64,000 nucleotides of DNA from Herpetosiphon gulosus (GTDB taxonomy: Bacteria > Chloroflexota > Chloroflexia > Chloroflexales > Herpetosiphonaceae): the NCBI RefSeq assembly GCF_039545135.1, contig NZ_BAABRU010000001.1, positions 310,001 to 374,000 of the forward strand, given 5' to 3'. A model generated the notes under the pieces. The model saw only the letters and a list, made by a program, of their open reading frames with translations. It was not told the DNA's origin and did not search any database. Below are positions 1 to 9,612 of this stretch, one piece after another. Made by a program: the position numbers and the translations under genes. Within the stretch, counting starts at the first letter, position 1. Each line of letters begins with the position of its first letter.

Positions 1-18
1 TGAGAAGCGAGAACTTCA

Positions 19-870
19 ATGGAAAGATCAATCATTCACTTGCGCATTTCGCGGAGTTTAATCGTTTTGGTCGGCCTAACTTGGTCGCTTGGCTTGATGT
101 TTGGGCTGGGCTTTTTGAGCAACTATACCTTTTGGGCCGCAGCCTGTTTTACAATATGGTGGCTCTCGCTATTGGTGCGCTTTGGCTTATTAACGTGGCA
201 ACATGTCTATCTGAGCGATCACGGCATTCGGGTGAAAAATTACACTGGCGATTATAATTTTGCTTGGAATACGCTGCGTGCAATTGAATTTGTGGCTGAA
301 CCAGCAGCACCATGTTTTATGGATCGCGATCTGAGCTATCTCTGGGCAACCTATGCAGTGCGTTTTTCTGATGCTCAACACTCTATCATTGTGCATACGC
401 GCTTTACTGAGCGTAATCGCACACTGCTCAAAACCAAGCTAGCGCATTATATCCAATTGCATACAATTCCCAACAAAACCATCGATACGATCGATTATCC
501 AGTGATTTATCCAGAGCGATTAAGCATTTGGCAAAAGCTGATGCGGCTGCATCGACCACCGGTGATTAATTCACTTGAAAGAGTGCTTCGGTTTTGTTGG
601 TTTTTGTTGGTAATTGCAATGATCTATACAGTTGTAACCTATCAAGAATTTTTAATTGCACTTACCGCCTTTGCAATCTATCAAATGCTCAAATTAAGCT
701 TAGCGTTGTTGCCAAATGCGATTAAGCAACCAGCCACGTTGATTAATCCCCAAGAGCAAGCGCTGTATGTGCCAAAATTGGTTGATAAAACCCTATTTGC
801 CCGCTTATTGGGATTTTATGGGTTAATCATCGTGTTGATTTTGGTTTATTATCAGATTTTTGTTGGCTAA
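19..870 (+). CDS. Hypothetical membrane protein
   Basis: A 283-residue protein that I do not recognise. It shows two hydrophobic helices near the N-terminus (about residues 12-60), a central soluble part of about 110 residues, and three further hydrophobic stretches in the last third (about 190-235 and 262-280), so it is probably an inner-membrane protein with a PH-like cytoplasmic middle. The start ATG has only a weak purine-rich stretch upstream, and because the window begins 18 bases before it a longer N-terminus cannot be excluded. The gene at 1962 has a similar layout (hydrophobic pair, soluble middle, hydrophobic end), so the two may be distant relatives; that is inference from layout only. 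Confidence 0.7.
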   Translation: MERSIIHLRISRSLIVLVGLTWSLGLMFGLGFLSNYTFWAAACFTIWWLSLLVRFGLLTWQHVYLSDHGIRVKNYTGDYNFAWNTLRAIEFVAEPAAPCFMDRDLSYLWATYAVRFSDAQHSIIVHTRFTERNRTLLKTKLAHYIQLHTIPNKTIDTIDYPVIYPERLSIWQKLMRLHRPPVINSLERVLRFCWFLLVIAMIYTVVTYQEFLIALTAFAIYQMLKLSLALLPNAIKQPATLINPQEQALYVPKLVDKTLFARLLGFYGLIIVLILVYYQIFVG

Positions 871-984
871 TCGCATCTTGCACCTAAGTGTTTGGTGAAT
901 TGCAGCTAGCCATGCTATGGTTTGGCGTTGATTTGGAATTGCCAAATCTAGTACCTCAATTTGTAGAGTAAGGGAGATGCTACG

Positions 985-1944
985 ATGATCAAACGTGGCT
1001 TGATCTATTTGGCGTGGCTGGGTGCTGTGCCATGCAGTTTGTGGTCGCTTTTACGCTGGACGGCATTCGCAACCACGCCTCAAGGCATGGTACTGCTGGT
1101 ATTCGATGCCTGGGTTTATGCCAGTTTATTGCCAATTGCGCTGCTGGCGGTGAGCATGCGTCGCCATTATTTATTGGGCGTGCTTAGCCTAAATTTGCTG
1201 GTGGTTTTGGGTTTGTATGGCGGGCGCTGGTTGCCCCAATCAGCCAATTTAACCCCCCACGATTTGCGAATTATGACTTGGAATGTGTTCTACAATACCC
1301 AAGATATTGATGGCTTGGCCGCGACAATTCGCCAGCAACAGCCTGATATTGTGGTGTTGCAGGAATATAATTTTCAGCTCGACCCGCAACTCCCCGAAGC
1401 CTTGGAAGATTTGTACCCTTATGCTGCACTTGATCCCCATTCGGGCGCTGGTGGTTTGGCGACACTTAGCCGCTGGCCAGTGCGCGAGTTGGCTCCAGTA
1501 GCTCGCGGAGTTGACAGTTGTGGTTGCCAATATTTAGAAATTGCTACGCCAAAAGGCCCAACCCGTTTGATCAATACTCACCCACATATTCCGCTGGCTA
1601 GTTTCAAGGGCATTTACACCAAGACCCAGCAAGACCCAACCTTCGATCATTTGCTGAAATTGATTGCAGACCAAAGCCAACCCTTAATTTTGGCGGGTGA
1701 TTTGAATACGACTGAACGTCAACCTAATTATTTGCGTTTACGCCAGCAGCTTGGCGATGCCTATCAGCAAAAAGGTTGGGGTTTGGGCTATACTTTTCCG
1801 AGCAATGGCACTATTCCCAAAGCAGTGCGCTTGGATTATATTATGCCTAACGTTCATTGGCAGCCCTTGCGAGCTTGGAATGGTACGGCTAATTTGTCTG
1901 ATCATGGCTTTGTGGTCGCCGATTTGCAGCGATCAGCTGAATAG
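985..1944 (+). CDS. Endonuclease/exonuclease/phosphatase-family protein with membrane N-terminus
   Basis: 319 residues. The first ~90 form three hydrophobic segments; the rest is an EEP-superfamily domain (DNase I/sphingomyelinase/inositol phosphatase fold). Visible motifs are MTWNV at the start of the domain, VLQEY (metal-binding Glu), NTHPH, LAGDLNT (Asp/Asn pair) and a C-terminal LSDHG carrying the catalytic His. These are the hallmark positions of the family, so it is probably an active metal-dependent phosphodiesterase on the outer face of the membrane. The substrate cannot be told; close family members act on phospholipids, nucleic acids or sugar phosphates. A GGGAG Shine-Dalgarno (SD) sequence lies 8 bases before the ATG. 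The next gene starts 17 bases after the stop, suggesting co-transcription. Confidence 0.88.
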   Translation: MIKRGLIYLAWLGAVPCSLWSLLRWTAFATTPQGMVLLVFDAWVYASLLPIALLAVSMRRHYLLGVLSLNLLVVLGLYGGRWLPQSANLTPHDLRIMTWNVFYNTQDIDGLAATIRQQQPDIVVLQEYNFQLDPQLPEALEDLYPYAALDPHSGAGGLATLSRWPVRELAPVARGVDSCGCQYLEIATPKGPTRLINTHPHIPLASFKGIYTKTQQDPTFDHLLKLIADQSQPLILAGDLNTTERQPNYLRLRQQLGDAYQQKGWGLGYTFPSNGTIPKAVRLDYIMPNVHWQPLRAWNGTANLSDHGFVVADLQRSAE

Positions 1945-1961
1945 TTTGAGGAGTAAGGATT

Positions 1962-2789
1962 ATGATGGTTTATAAGTCAAAAGTTACACTCTATGGTGTC
2001 CTTTTTTCGCTTGGATTTCTTTCCTTAGCACTCTGGTTTTTGCTGAATAAGCTGTTTATTGAAGCACTCGGTTGTTTTTTATGGACATTGATTCCAATTG
2101 GTTTTACATGGCTATCTTATAAATGGCGTTTTGTTACAGCTGATGATTATATGCACATTGATTCAATAATTTTTGGTAAACGTATTGAGTGGCATGCTGT
2201 TATTGCGATTGAAGATATGAAATATGAAAATGGCACATATTTATTACGATTGGTAAGTAAATCTAAATTATTTGAAGTTCCAGTATCGATGTTAAATAAG
2301 CAAGATATTAACGAGATTGTAAATTACCTGAAAGGAAAATCAATATATCATAATATTCCATTTAATCGGGATACACCGTATTTAAAATCAATCTACTATC
2401 AATATAACCCAAAAATGATTGCTAAATTAGGCTGGTTTTGGCCACCACTCCTGCCAAAAATCAGAGGATGGATTTATGCAATATTTGTTGGATTTGCCCT
2501 AGGCTTTAGTATGCTTATCAAATTCTTTAAACCATCAAGTACGTCTGATTTAGAGTATCAGCAGATCTGGATTTATGTGATTATGTTCATGCTATTTGAA
2601 TGGGTCAATTTACTTTTTGCCCAATTTCCGCAAAACTTACGGACGATTGAGCATAATCAGCGTGAGCAGCATGAGCAGATGTTTGTACCAACCGTGGCAT
2701 CAGCCCAGCCTTATCGCTTGCCATTTGTGTTGGTTTCAGTGGCTTTGGTGATGATAATTGCTGGATTTGCTTGGTATTTGACCCGTTGA
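1962..2789 (+). CDS. Hypothetical membrane protein, AT-rich
   Basis: 275 residues, not recognised. Two hydrophobic helices lie at about residues 8-60, followed by a soluble domain of about 110 residues, then two or three hydrophobic helices (about 168-190, 200-225, 252-272). The start ATG is preceded by GAGGAG and AAGG. It lies just after the EEP-family gene and probably shares its transcript. Base use in the central part (about 2150-2450) is visibly richer in A/T than the flanking genes, which could reflect relaxed constraint or transfer. A strong hairpin follows the stop. Confidence 0.72.
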   Translation: MMVYKSKVTLYGVLFSLGFLSLALWFLLNKLFIEALGCFLWTLIPIGFTWLSYKWRFVTADDYMHIDSIIFGKRIEWHAVIAIEDMKYENGTYLLRLVSKSKLFEVPVSMLNKQDINEIVNYLKGKSIYHNIPFNRDTPYLKSIYYQYNPKMIAKLGWFWPPLLPKIRGWIYAIFVGFALGFSMLIKFFKPSSTSDLEYQQIWIYVIMFMLFEWVNLLFAQFPQNLRTIEHNQREQHEQMFVPTVASAQPYRLPFVLVSVALVMIIAGFAWYLTR

Positions 2790-2792
2790 GGC

Positions 2793-2831
2793 AAAGCAGC
2801 GCCAGTTTAATAATCAAACTGGCGCTGCTTT
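2793..2831. terminator. Bidirectional intrinsic terminator
   Basis: A perfect 16-bp inverted repeat (2793-2808 with 2816-2831) separated by 7 bases and running into CTTTTGTTTT on the plus strand. It lies between the converging ends of the membrane-protein gene at 1962-2789 and hemL, and probably terminates both. Confidence 0.85.
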
Positions 2832-2835
2832 TGTT

Positions 2836-4125
2836 TTAGCCGCGAATGCTGGCAAAAGCCGCTTGAGCAGCATTGATCGTTTGGGCGACTAGCTCGTCGG
2901 TATGAGCCGTTGAGACAAAGGCGGCCTCAAATTGCGATGGCGCGAGATACACGCCCTGCTCTAACATCGCATGGAAGAATTTGCCAAACATCGCTGTATC
3001 AGCCTTTTTCGCCGATGTAAAATCGTAAACTTCATCGCCAGCAAAGAAGAAGCCCCACATGCTGCCAGCTTTATGCGCTTGGAACGGGATACCATTTTTG
3101 AAGGCAGCCTTCCAAAAACCTTGGCACAGCGTCGAAGTTACGCCAGTTAAGCGCTCGAAGACTTCGGGTTTGGCAATTTCGCGCAGCGTTACAATGCCTG
3201 CAACCATCGCCAGTGGGTTGCCCGAAAGTGTTCCTGCTTGATACATTGTGCCTGCTGGCGCGACCTGCTGCATAATTTCGCGTCGCCCGCCATAGGCCGC
3301 CGCTGGCAAACCGCCGCCAACCACCTTGCCCAAGCAGGTCAAATCGGGCATCACGTTGAAGTAGGCTTGTGCTCCACCATAGGCCACGCGAAAACCAGTC
3401 ATTACTTCGTCGAAAATTAACAATGCGCCGTGTTGATCGCAGAGTTGGCGCAAACCTGCAAGATAGCCTTCGCGTGGCAGCACAAAGCCCATATTGCCTG
3501 CCACAGGCTCGATTACCAAGGCAGCAACTTGGCCAGTATTGTTTTTGAACAAGGCTTCGACCGCCTCAAGATCGTTAAATGCTGCGGTCAGAGTATTGCT
3601 GGTAGCGCTTTTCAACACGCCTGGGCTATCGGGCAAGCCCAGCGTTGCCACACCTGAGCCAGCTTGCACCAAAAATGGGTCAGCATGGCCGTGATAGCAA
3701 CCCTCGAATTTGATAATTTTCTCGCGTTGGGTGTAAGCCCGCGCCAAGCGAATCGCGCTCATCGTAGCCTCAGTGCCCGACGAGACAAAGCGCACCATCT
3801 CGACACTTGGCACGGCGGCGATCACCAACTCGGCCAATTCGCTTTCAAGCTCGGTTGGTGCGCCAAAGCTTGTGCCACGTTGGGCTTGGGCACAAATTGC
3901 CTCAACCACCGCCGGATAGGCGTGGCCCAGGATTAACGGCCCCCACGACAAGACATAATCGATATATTGATTACCATCGATGTCGTAGAGATAGGCTCCT
4001 GCGCCATGATCGATAAAGCGTGGCACGCCGCCAACGCCACGAAAAGCCCGCACTGGGCTATTCACTCCGCCTGGTAAAAGTGCTTGGGCGCGTTCAAAAG
4101 CCGCGCTAGAAGCATCATTGATCAC
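2836..4125 (-). CDS. hemL: Glutamate-1-semialdehyde 2,1-aminomutase
   Basis: 429 residues, the normal length for HemL, a PLP enzyme of aminotransferase class III. It converts glutamate-1-semialdehyde to 5-aminolevulinate, the second step of the C5 route to tetrapyrroles. Clear family sequence includes [10 protein letters not shown] at the N-terminus, the SSGTEA phosphate-binding stretch, DEVMTGFR (PLP-ring Asp) and [10 protein letters not shown] with the Schiff-base Lys. It is the last gene of the minus-strand heme cluster and works directly after HemA, whose gene is at the other end of the cluster. A 267-base repeat-rich gap separates it from hemB, so it may have its own promoter. Confidence 0.97.
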   Translation of the reverse strand: MINDASSAAFERAQALLPGGVNSPVRAFRGVGGVPRFIDHGAGAYLYDIDGNQYIDYVLSWGPLILGHAYPAVVEAICAQAQRGTSFGAPTELESELAELVIAAVPSVEMVRFVSSGTEATMSAIRLARAYTQREKIIKFEGCYHGHADPFLVQAGSGVATLGLPDSPGVLKSATSNTLTAAFNDLEAVEALFKNNTGQVAALVIEPVAGNMGFVLPREGYLAGLRQLCDQHGALLIFDEVMTGFRVAYGGAQAYFNVMPDLTCLGKVVGGGLPAAAYGGRREIMQQVAPAGTMYQAGTLSGNPLAMVAGIVTLREIAKPEVFERLTGVTSTLCQGFWKAAFKNGIPFQAHKAGSMWGFFFAGDEVYDFTSAKKADTAMFGKFFHAMLEQGVYLAPSQFEAAFVSTAHTDELVAQTINAAQAAFASIRG

Positions 4126-4392
4126 GTTTATGTGTCTCCAATAGTATTTGAGGGGCTAGGGGCTAGGGATCGGGGGCCAGAAAGTTTTGAAACCACGAAG
4201 CCATGAGATTGTAACCACGAAGAACACGAAGGGCACGAAGAAGCCCTCTATGTTCTTGCTCTGGGCTAAATCCAATCCCCGATCCCCAACCACCGATCCC
4301 CAGCCCGATGTTCTATGCTCTATGTTCTCTGTTCTTCGCTCTGCGCCTCTGGGTTAAATAATTCCTGATCCCTAACCCCTGAATCCTGATCC
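4126..4392. repeat. Intergenic region made of short degenerate repeats
   Basis: No gene is seen. The stretch is a patchwork of words that recur elsewhere in the window: GGGGCTAGGGGCTAGGGAT near 4152 with complementary CCTGATCCCTA words near 4365-4397; a repeated CACGAAG unit at about 4195-4240; and TTCTATGCTCTATGTTCT at about 4312-4330, which recurs near 53470. The region can fold in several ways through these inverted words. It may be a decayed miniature element. Confidence 0.5.
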
Positions 4393-5400
4393 CTAGGCTT
4401 TCAACCATTGCGCCGCCACTTTGGCATAATAAGTAATGATCATACTTGCGCCTGCTCGGCGAATTGCCAGCAAACTTTCGAGCGCTACCCGTTGCTCGTC
4501 GATCCAGCCGTTGGCAGCGGCAGCTTTGATCATGGCATACTCGCCGCTCACTTGATAGGCAGCTAGTGGCAGATCAAATTCTTCGTACACTGCCCGAATA
4601 ATATCCAAATACGCTCCGGCTGGCTTGACCATCAGCCAATCGGCTCCCTCGGCGACATCAAGCGCGGTTTCGGCGATTGCTTCGCGGGCGTTGGCTGCAT
4701 CCATTTGGTACGATCGGCGGTCACCAAATTGGGGCGTTGATTCGGCGGCTTCGCGGAAGGGACCATAAAAAGCTGAGGCAAATTTGGCTGCATACGACAG
4801 AATAATTGTGTCGTGGTAGCCTGCTTGATCAAGCCCATAGCGAATTGCGGCGATTTGGCCATCCATCATGGCGCTGGGCGCAACCACATCAGCGCCAGCT
4901 GCTGCATAAGCGACCGAGGCGCGGGCTAATAATTCCAAGGTTGGGTCGTTATCAACGGTGATCGTTTCTGGCTCGCCGCTGGTCAAAATGCCACAATGGC
5001 CGTGGTCGGTATATTCGCACATACAAACATCGGCAATTACCACCAAATGCGGTGCTTGCTGCTTGATTGCCCGAATTGCGCTAGGAACAGGGCCATTTGC
5101 ATCCCAAGCCGAGCTACCTTGAGTATCTTTATGCAAGGGAATGCCAAAAAGCAGTACTGCTGGAATTTGGGCCGCAACCAGTTCAGCGATCTCAGTGTCA
5201 AGTTGATCGAGCGAAAGTTGAAATTGGCCAGGCATCGAGCTAATCGGCTTGCGAATATTCTGGCCTTCAACAATAAATAATGGGGCAATTAAATTATCAA
5301 CAGTTAATTGGGTTTCGCGGACCATGCGCCGTAATGTGGCGTTGCGCCGCCCACGCCGCAAGCGACGATTGGGCGTTGGCACGCTTTCAATCATACTCAT
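4393..5400 (-). CDS. hemB: Porphobilinogen synthase (5-aminolevulinate dehydratase)
   Basis: 335 residues from the chosen start. The enzyme condenses two 5-aminolevulinates to porphobilinogen. The metal-site loop has the zinc-binding type sequence [14 protein letters not shown] with three Cys. The two active-site lysines lie in [13 protein letters not shown] and LMVKPAG. The ATG at 5400 gives an ATGA overlap with the hemD stop (5397-5399) and starts MSMIES; an upstream GTG/ATG reading inside hemD would add nine residues but is less likely. The overlap implies translational coupling with hemD. Confidence 0.96.
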   Translation of the reverse strand: MSMIESVPTPNRRLRRGRRNATLRRMVRETQLTVDNLIAPLFIVEGQNIRKPISSMPGQFQLSLDQLDTEIAELVAAQIPAVLLFGIPLHKDTQGSSAWDANGPVPSAIRAIKQQAPHLVVIADVCMCEYTDHGHCGILTSGEPETITVDNDPTLELLARASVAYAAAGADVVAPSAMMDGQIAAIRYGLDQAGYHDTIILSYAAKFASAFYGPFREAAESTPQFGDRRSYQMDAANAREAIAETALDVAEGADWLMVKPAGAYLDIIRAVYEEFDLPLAAYQVSGEYAMIKAAAANGWIDEQRVALESLLAIRRAGASMIITYYAKVAAQWLKA

Positions 5401-6212
5401 GCCAGTTCCTTCTCGGCTTTGGCCCATTCGAGCAGGGCTTCAACTAAGCCTTGGGTTGAATGTTCCGCTGCCTCTATATCAACACGCAAACCCACATCAA
5501 GCGCGGTTTGGCTCGTGATTGGGCCAATTGTTGCAATAATTGTCTGATTTAAAAATTCTTGTGAATTGCGCATACCTGCTGCATGCAAAGCTTCGATGGT
5601 GTAGCGCACGGTTGAGCTTGAGGTAAATGTCACCACATCAACCTGTTGCTGCCGTAACAGCTCAGCCAACTCGACCACCTGTGGATCGGGCACGGTGCGA
5701 TAGGCCACCACCGCTGTCACTTCTGCGCCACGTTCGATTAATGCCTCGCGCAACAGTGGGCGAGCAATATCAGCTTGGGGCAGGAAAATGCGTTGACCGG
5801 CAATATCCTGAAATTCGACCAGAAATTGCTCGGCAACATAGGCATGCGGCACAAAATCGGGCGCATGGCCAAAATCAGTTAATAATTTGGCGGTGGCTTT
5901 GCCAATCGCGGCAATTTTCAATTGATCTAAGGCATTGCAGGGCAACCCTAACACGCCATAGCGCTCGAAGAACGCCCGCACAGCGTTGGTGCTGCTAGCG
6001 ATCATCCAATCGAAGCCTTCGATTTGGCTCAGAGCACGGTCAAACGTTTGCCAATTGTCAGGCGGTAGGGTTTGAATTGCCGAGCAATAGAGCGTTTCGG
6101 CTCCATGGGCTGCCAAGAGTTGGGCGAACTCGGTCATCTGCTCACGGGCGCGGGTCAACACAATTCGCTTGCCCGTTAAGGGTGTGTGCATCGTCATTGT
6201 TGCAATCCACAA
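5397..6212 (-). CDS. hemD: Uroporphyrinogen-III synthase
   Basis: About 266-271 residues depending on start (ATG at 6197 or 6191 is more likely than the first codon, giving a protein beginning near [15 protein letters not shown]). This is a HemD-family protein that cyclises hydroxymethylbilane with inversion of ring D. The family is poorly conserved; recognisable points are the N-terminal [22 protein letters not shown] near the middle, VVAYRT at the domain crossover and FTSSSTVRY near the C-terminal third. Its position between hemC and hemB, with a 4-base overlap onto hemB, supports the call. Confidence 0.92.
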   Translation of the reverse strand: MWIATMTMHTPLTGKRIVLTRAREQMTEFAQLLAAHGAETLYCSAIQTLPPDNWQTFDRALSQIEGFDWMIASSTNAVRAFFERYGVLGLPCNALDQLKIAAIGKATAKLLTDFGHAPDFVPHAYVAEQFLVEFQDIAGQRIFLPQADIARPLLREALIERGAEVTAVVAYRTVPDPQVVELAELLRQQQVDVVTFTSSSTVRYTIEALHAAGMRNSQEFLNQTIIATIGPITSQTALDVGLRVDIEAAEHSTQGLVEALLEWAKAEKELA

Positions 6213-6356
6213 TCTGTTGCTAGCACGCAGCTATAGGCGAGTATTCAATATGCAATTAATCAATCGTCGGCATTGGTAGTATACAAGATTATGGCCTGCC
6301 CGCTGTTAATTCAAGCACGATCGGCTATGCCAAAACTGCTCTAAATCGCAACCGAG

Positions 6357-7268
6357 TTAAAGTAAAACCCGCCCGCCTTGCGCTAATAATTGTTGCGCCA
6401 AGCTTGCCCCAAGCGCTTGCGGCTCACTCGCGCTGCCAGTTAATTCGCCGCGTACTAAGCGACCATCCAGTGCTCCAATCATGCCGATTAAGCGCAATTG
6501 GCCTGCTTGATAGGTGGCAAATGCGCCAACTGCCACTTGGCAACCACCGCCAATGGTGGCCAAAAATGCTTTTTCGGCTTCGGCAGTCGCCCGTGATTCA
6601 GCGTGATCGAGCACCTTGAGCAATTCAGCAACTCGTTGATCGCCTGCTCGTGCTTCGATGCCCAAAATGCCTTGCGAAACTGCTGGAGTCATTTCGGCTG
6701 GCTCGAAAAATTGGGTCACGCGATTCAATAATCCTAAGCGTTGCAAGCCTGCTGCTGCCAAAACAATTGCATCATATTGGCCTTGATCAAGCTTACGCAA
6801 GCGCGTATCAACATTGCCGCGAATATCAATAATTGTCAGGTCAGGCCGTAAATTGCGCAATTGGGCGGCACGCCGTGGGCTGCTCGTGCCAACTTTGGCC
6901 CCGAGCGTCAAATCGGTTAGCTTGCGCCCTTCGGCTCCAACCAAAACATCGCGCGGGTCGGCCCGTTCGGGATAGGCTGCAATCGTCATGTCGGGCGCTA
7001 AAATTGAAGGCAAATCTTTGGCGCTATGCACCGCCAGATCGACCTTGCCACTGCGCATAGCATCCTCAATTTCGCTGACAAACAGCCCCTTATCGCCAAT
7101 CGCTGCCAACGGTCGATCCAAAATTGCATCGCCCTTGGTGGTGATATGTTCGAGTTCAATTGTTAATTGGGGATGCGCCGCCAACAGGGCATCGCGCATG
7201 GCGTGGGTTTGTACCAAGGCCAATTGGCTTTTGCGCGTTCCAATGGTTAATCTATTCATGCTGATCAT
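6357..7268 (-). CDS. hemC: Hydroxymethylbilane synthase (porphobilinogen deaminase)
   Basis: 303 residues, usual length. It polymerises four porphobilinogens to hydroxymethylbilane. Visible motifs are IGTRKSQLAL at the start, HSAKDLPS with the catalytic Asp near residue 85, GTSSPRRAAQL (substrate-binding Arg pair near 131-133) and GGGCQVAVGA with the dipyrromethane-cofactor Cys at residue 243. A second ATG three codons in (7259) is an equally good start. hemD follows after 144 bases without an obvious terminator; hemH precedes it after a repeat-containing gap. Confidence 0.97.
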   Translation of the reverse strand: MISMNRLTIGTRKSQLALVQTHAMRDALLAAHPQLTIELEHITTKGDAILDRPLAAIGDKGLFVSEIEDAMRSGKVDLAVHSAKDLPSILAPDMTIAAYPERADPRDVLVGAEGRKLTDLTLGAKVGTSSPRRAAQLRNLRPDLTIIDIRGNVDTRLRKLDQGQYDAIVLAAAGLQRLGLLNRVTQFFEPAEMTPAVSQGILGIEARAGDQRVAELLKVLDHAESRATAEAEKAFLATIGGGCQVAVGAFATYQAGQLRLIGMIGALDGRLVRGELTGSASEPQALGASLAQQLLAQGGRVLL

Positions 7269-7296
7269 TCTTAACTATAGGATAAGTGAATAAAAT

Positions 7297-7393
7297 CCCT
7301 CACCCTCAACCCCTCGCTCACGACGGTCGAGGGTTCATGCTGAGTTGGTTCCCCCTCGCTCGCTGGGCGGGAGAGGGGGCTAGGGGGTGAGGG
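7297..7393. repeat. Intergenic repeat with CCCTCACCC...GGGTGAGGG ends
   Basis: About 97 bp between hemH and hemC, starting CCCTCACCCTCAACCCCTCG and ending GGGGGCTAGGGGGTGAGGG. The ends are inverted repeats, and an inner pair (CCCCCTCGC... with GGGCGGGAGAGGGGG) adds another stem. Related copies are at 20888-20998 and 36677-36787, with a decayed copy at 29610-29660. It has the look of a REP/MITE-like dispersed element. Confidence 0.75.
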
Positions 7394-7405
7394 AGCTTAA
7401 AATCC

Positions 7406-8323
7406 TTATTGGCCAGTCACGACGGTTTTGAGCAAATCGACGAAGGCTGGATCATCGTTGAGCAGCCGAATGCGCTCAAGTTGCAAGCCTAATTCGTTGG
7501 CTTTGTGCTTGCCCTCAATATCAATATCATACAGAATTTCGAGGTGATCACAGACGAAGCCAAATGGCACTTGCAGCACATATTTTTTGCCTTCAGCTGC
7601 TAGTTCGGCCAAGGTATCGAGCACATCAGGCCCAAGCCATGGTTCGCCAGTTTCGCCTTGGCTTTGGTAGGTAAAGCGCCAATCGGGTAATTCGAGCATT
7701 TCGGCAATGCCTTTGGCGCTACCCAACAACTCGTCAGGATAGGGATCGCCCCACGCCAAAACCCGTTGCGGCAAACTATGGGCGCTAAACAACACCGTCA
7801 CTTGATCGCGCACGTCGGCAGGAAATTGGGCTAAGGCCTCGCTGATGCGGTTAGCAATCAAATTGCGAAATTTTGGTTGCTCCTGCCAGCTATTAATCAT
7901 GGTTAATTCGATGTTGGTGGTAAATTCTTCGTTGGCGCGATCAACTTGTTTTTGATAGCCGCCAATGCTGATTTTGGAATAATGCGGCGCGAGCGCAAGC
8001 CCAATCACCTTGCTAATGCCATCAGCATGAATTTGCTTGACCACATCGGGAATTAATGGATGCCAATATTTCATTCCAAAATAGACCTGATATTGATCGG
8101 GAAATTCGGCATCAAGCTGCGCTTGCAACTGCTCAGTTACCGATTTGGTTAATGTAGTCAGTGGGGTATGACCACCAACTGCTCGATAGCGAGCTGAGAG
8201 ATTTTCGACCTGCTCAGGCGTTGGCATGCGACCACCACGCACATTGATGTAGTATTGCTCAACTTCATCGATGCGATTGGGCGTGCCATAGGCCATCAGC
8301 AAGACTGCTGTTTTGGCTGACAT
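7406..8323 (-). CDS. hemH: Ferrochelatase (probably coproporphyrin type)
   Basis: 305 residues, inserting Fe2+ into a porphyrin. The family motifs are present: LLMAYGTP at the N-terminus, FSAHSLP with the catalytic His, and FVCDHLEILYDID with the conserved Glu. Its length, without N- or C-terminal extensions, resembles the soluble Firmicutes/Actinobacteria type. Because hemQ sits two genes upstream, the likely substrate is coproporphyrin III (CpfC activity) rather than protoporphyrin IX; that is inference from context. It follows hemE after a repeat-filled gap of 171 bases. Confidence 0.95.
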   Translation of the reverse strand: MSAKTAVLLMAYGTPNRIDEVEQYYINVRGGRMPTPEQVENLSARYRAVGGHTPLTTLTKSVTEQLQAQLDAEFPDQYQVYFGMKYWHPLIPDVVKQIHADGISKVIGLALAPHYSKISIGGYQKQVDRANEEFTTNIELTMINSWQEQPKFRNLIANRISEALAQFPADVRDQVTVLFSAHSLPQRVLAWGDPYPDELLGSAKGIAEMLELPDWRFTYQSQGETGEPWLGPDVLDTLAELAAEGKKYVLQVPFGFVCDHLEILYDIDIEGKHKANELGLQLERIRLLNDDPAFVDLLKTVVTGQ

Positions 8324-8371
8324 ATTTTCCTCTTATCTGTTAATGATCCACGCAGCGCACGAAGATCAAGA

Positions 8372-8487
8372 GGTCAGGGGCTAGGGGTCAGGATTTAAAT
8401 CATCATGATCCTGAGGCCTCAAACCTGAATCCTAAACCCTCGTGCTCTCTGGGCCTCTGTGTTAAAACTGACCCCTAGCCCCTGACC
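8372..8487. repeat. Inverted repeat in the hemE-hemH gap
   Basis: A 20-bp perfect inverted repeat, arms 8372-8391 and 8468-8487 (core GTCAGGGGCTAGGGGTCAG), spaced by 76 bases that include a CTCTGGGCCTCTGTGTTAAA word. The arm sequence recurs once, unpaired, near 36563-36577. It lies within an operon, so it may be a mobile remnant or an RNA processing or attenuation structure. Confidence 0.7.
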
Positions 8488-8494
8488 CCTAACC

Positions 8495-9514
8495 CTAGTG
8501 CTCGTGAATAAACGCCACCAAGCGTTCGAGATTGGCAACCGGAGTTTGTGGATGAATGCCATGGCCAAGATTGAAAATATGGCCTGGGCGACGATTGACG
8601 CGGCGCAAAATATCGGCAGCTTGTTCGCGTACATATTCCCATGGCCCCAGCAAAACCGCTGGATCAAGATTGCCTTGGATGGCTTTGTCATCGCCAATTA
8701 ATTCCCAAGCCTCGTCGATTGGAATCCGCCAATCGGCTCCGAGCACCGAGCCACCATCGTTGCGCATTAAGGGCAAAAGGTTGGTGGTGTTGGTGCCAAA
8801 GTGAATTAATGGAATATTAGTTTCTTCGCGCAGGGTTTTCAAAATGCGAGCGGTGTAGGGTTGTACAAAGGTTGCATAATCGTGGGGGCTTAAACAGCCA
8901 ACCCAGCTATCGAATAGTTGTAACGCATCAACGCCAGCCGCAATTTTTACCCGCAAATAACTGATCGTCAAGTCGGCCAAGCGCTCCATCAAGGCATTCC
9001 ACACATTGGGGCTGCCATACATCAGCGCTTTAGTATTCAGAAAATTCTTTGAGCCTTTGCCTTCGACCAAGTAGGCCGCTAAGGTAAATGGTGCGCCAGC
9101 AAAGCCAATTAAGGGGATTTGGCCCAACTCAACTTTGAGCAAATGAATCGATTTGCTAATGTAAGGCACATCAACTTCTGGCTCAATTGGTCGAATACGG
9201 CTGACATCGGCCATCGTGCGAATGGGGTTGGCAACCACAGGGCCAATGCTTTCAACCAAATCAACGCCCACGCCAGTCGCAATCAGCGGAGTCATAATAT
9301 CGGCAAACATAATCGCTGCATCAACGCCCAAGCGGCGCACTGGCTGCAAGGTTACTTCAGCACACAATTCGGGCTGATAGCAAATATCCATAAAGCCATA
9401 TTGCTCGCGGATGGCACGGTATTCGGGCAGCGCACGGCCAGCCTGACGCATAAACCAAACTGGGGTGGTATCCACAGTTTCGCGCCGACAGGCTCGCAAA
9501 AATCGATCTTGCAT
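8495..9514 (-). CDS. hemE: Uroporphyrinogen decarboxylase
   Basis: 339 residues, normal length. It decarboxylates the four acetate side chains of uroporphyrinogen III to give coproporphyrinogen III. The N-terminal family signature WFMRQAGRALPEYR and the second signature region GFAGAPFTLAAYLVEG are intact; the catalytic Asp lies in IMFADIMTPL. It is the last enzyme common to the protoporphyrin and coproporphyrin routes, and its genomic neighbours hemQ and hemH would carry its product towards heme. Confidence 0.97.
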   Translation of the reverse strand: MQDRFLRACRRETVDTTPVWFMRQAGRALPEYRAIREQYGFMDICYQPELCAEVTLQPVRRLGVDAAIMFADIMTPLIATGVGVDLVESIGPVVANPIRTMADVSRIRPIEPEVDVPYISKSIHLLKVELGQIPLIGFAGAPFTLAAYLVEGKGSKNFLNTKALMYGSPNVWNALMERLADLTISYLRVKIAAGVDALQLFDSWVGCLSPHDYATFVQPYTARILKTLREETNIPLIHFGTNTTNLLPLMRNDGGSVLGADWRIPIDEAWELIGDDKAIQGNLDPAVLLGPWEYVREQAADILRRVNRRPGHIFNLGHGIHPQTPVANLERLVAFIHEH

Positions 9515-9612
9515 AATAATTGATATGTCCTTGTATGGTTTGCTGAATCCGTTCGATCAAGAAATCAAGCCAGAATCTCGGTTACTACAGCTATTCTGGC
9601 TCGATTGGCCGC

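Noticed and set aside
7297..7393. Insertion sequence
   Set aside because: The element has inverted ends but is about 100 bp long and encodes no transposase; no transposase gene was seen anywhere in the window.
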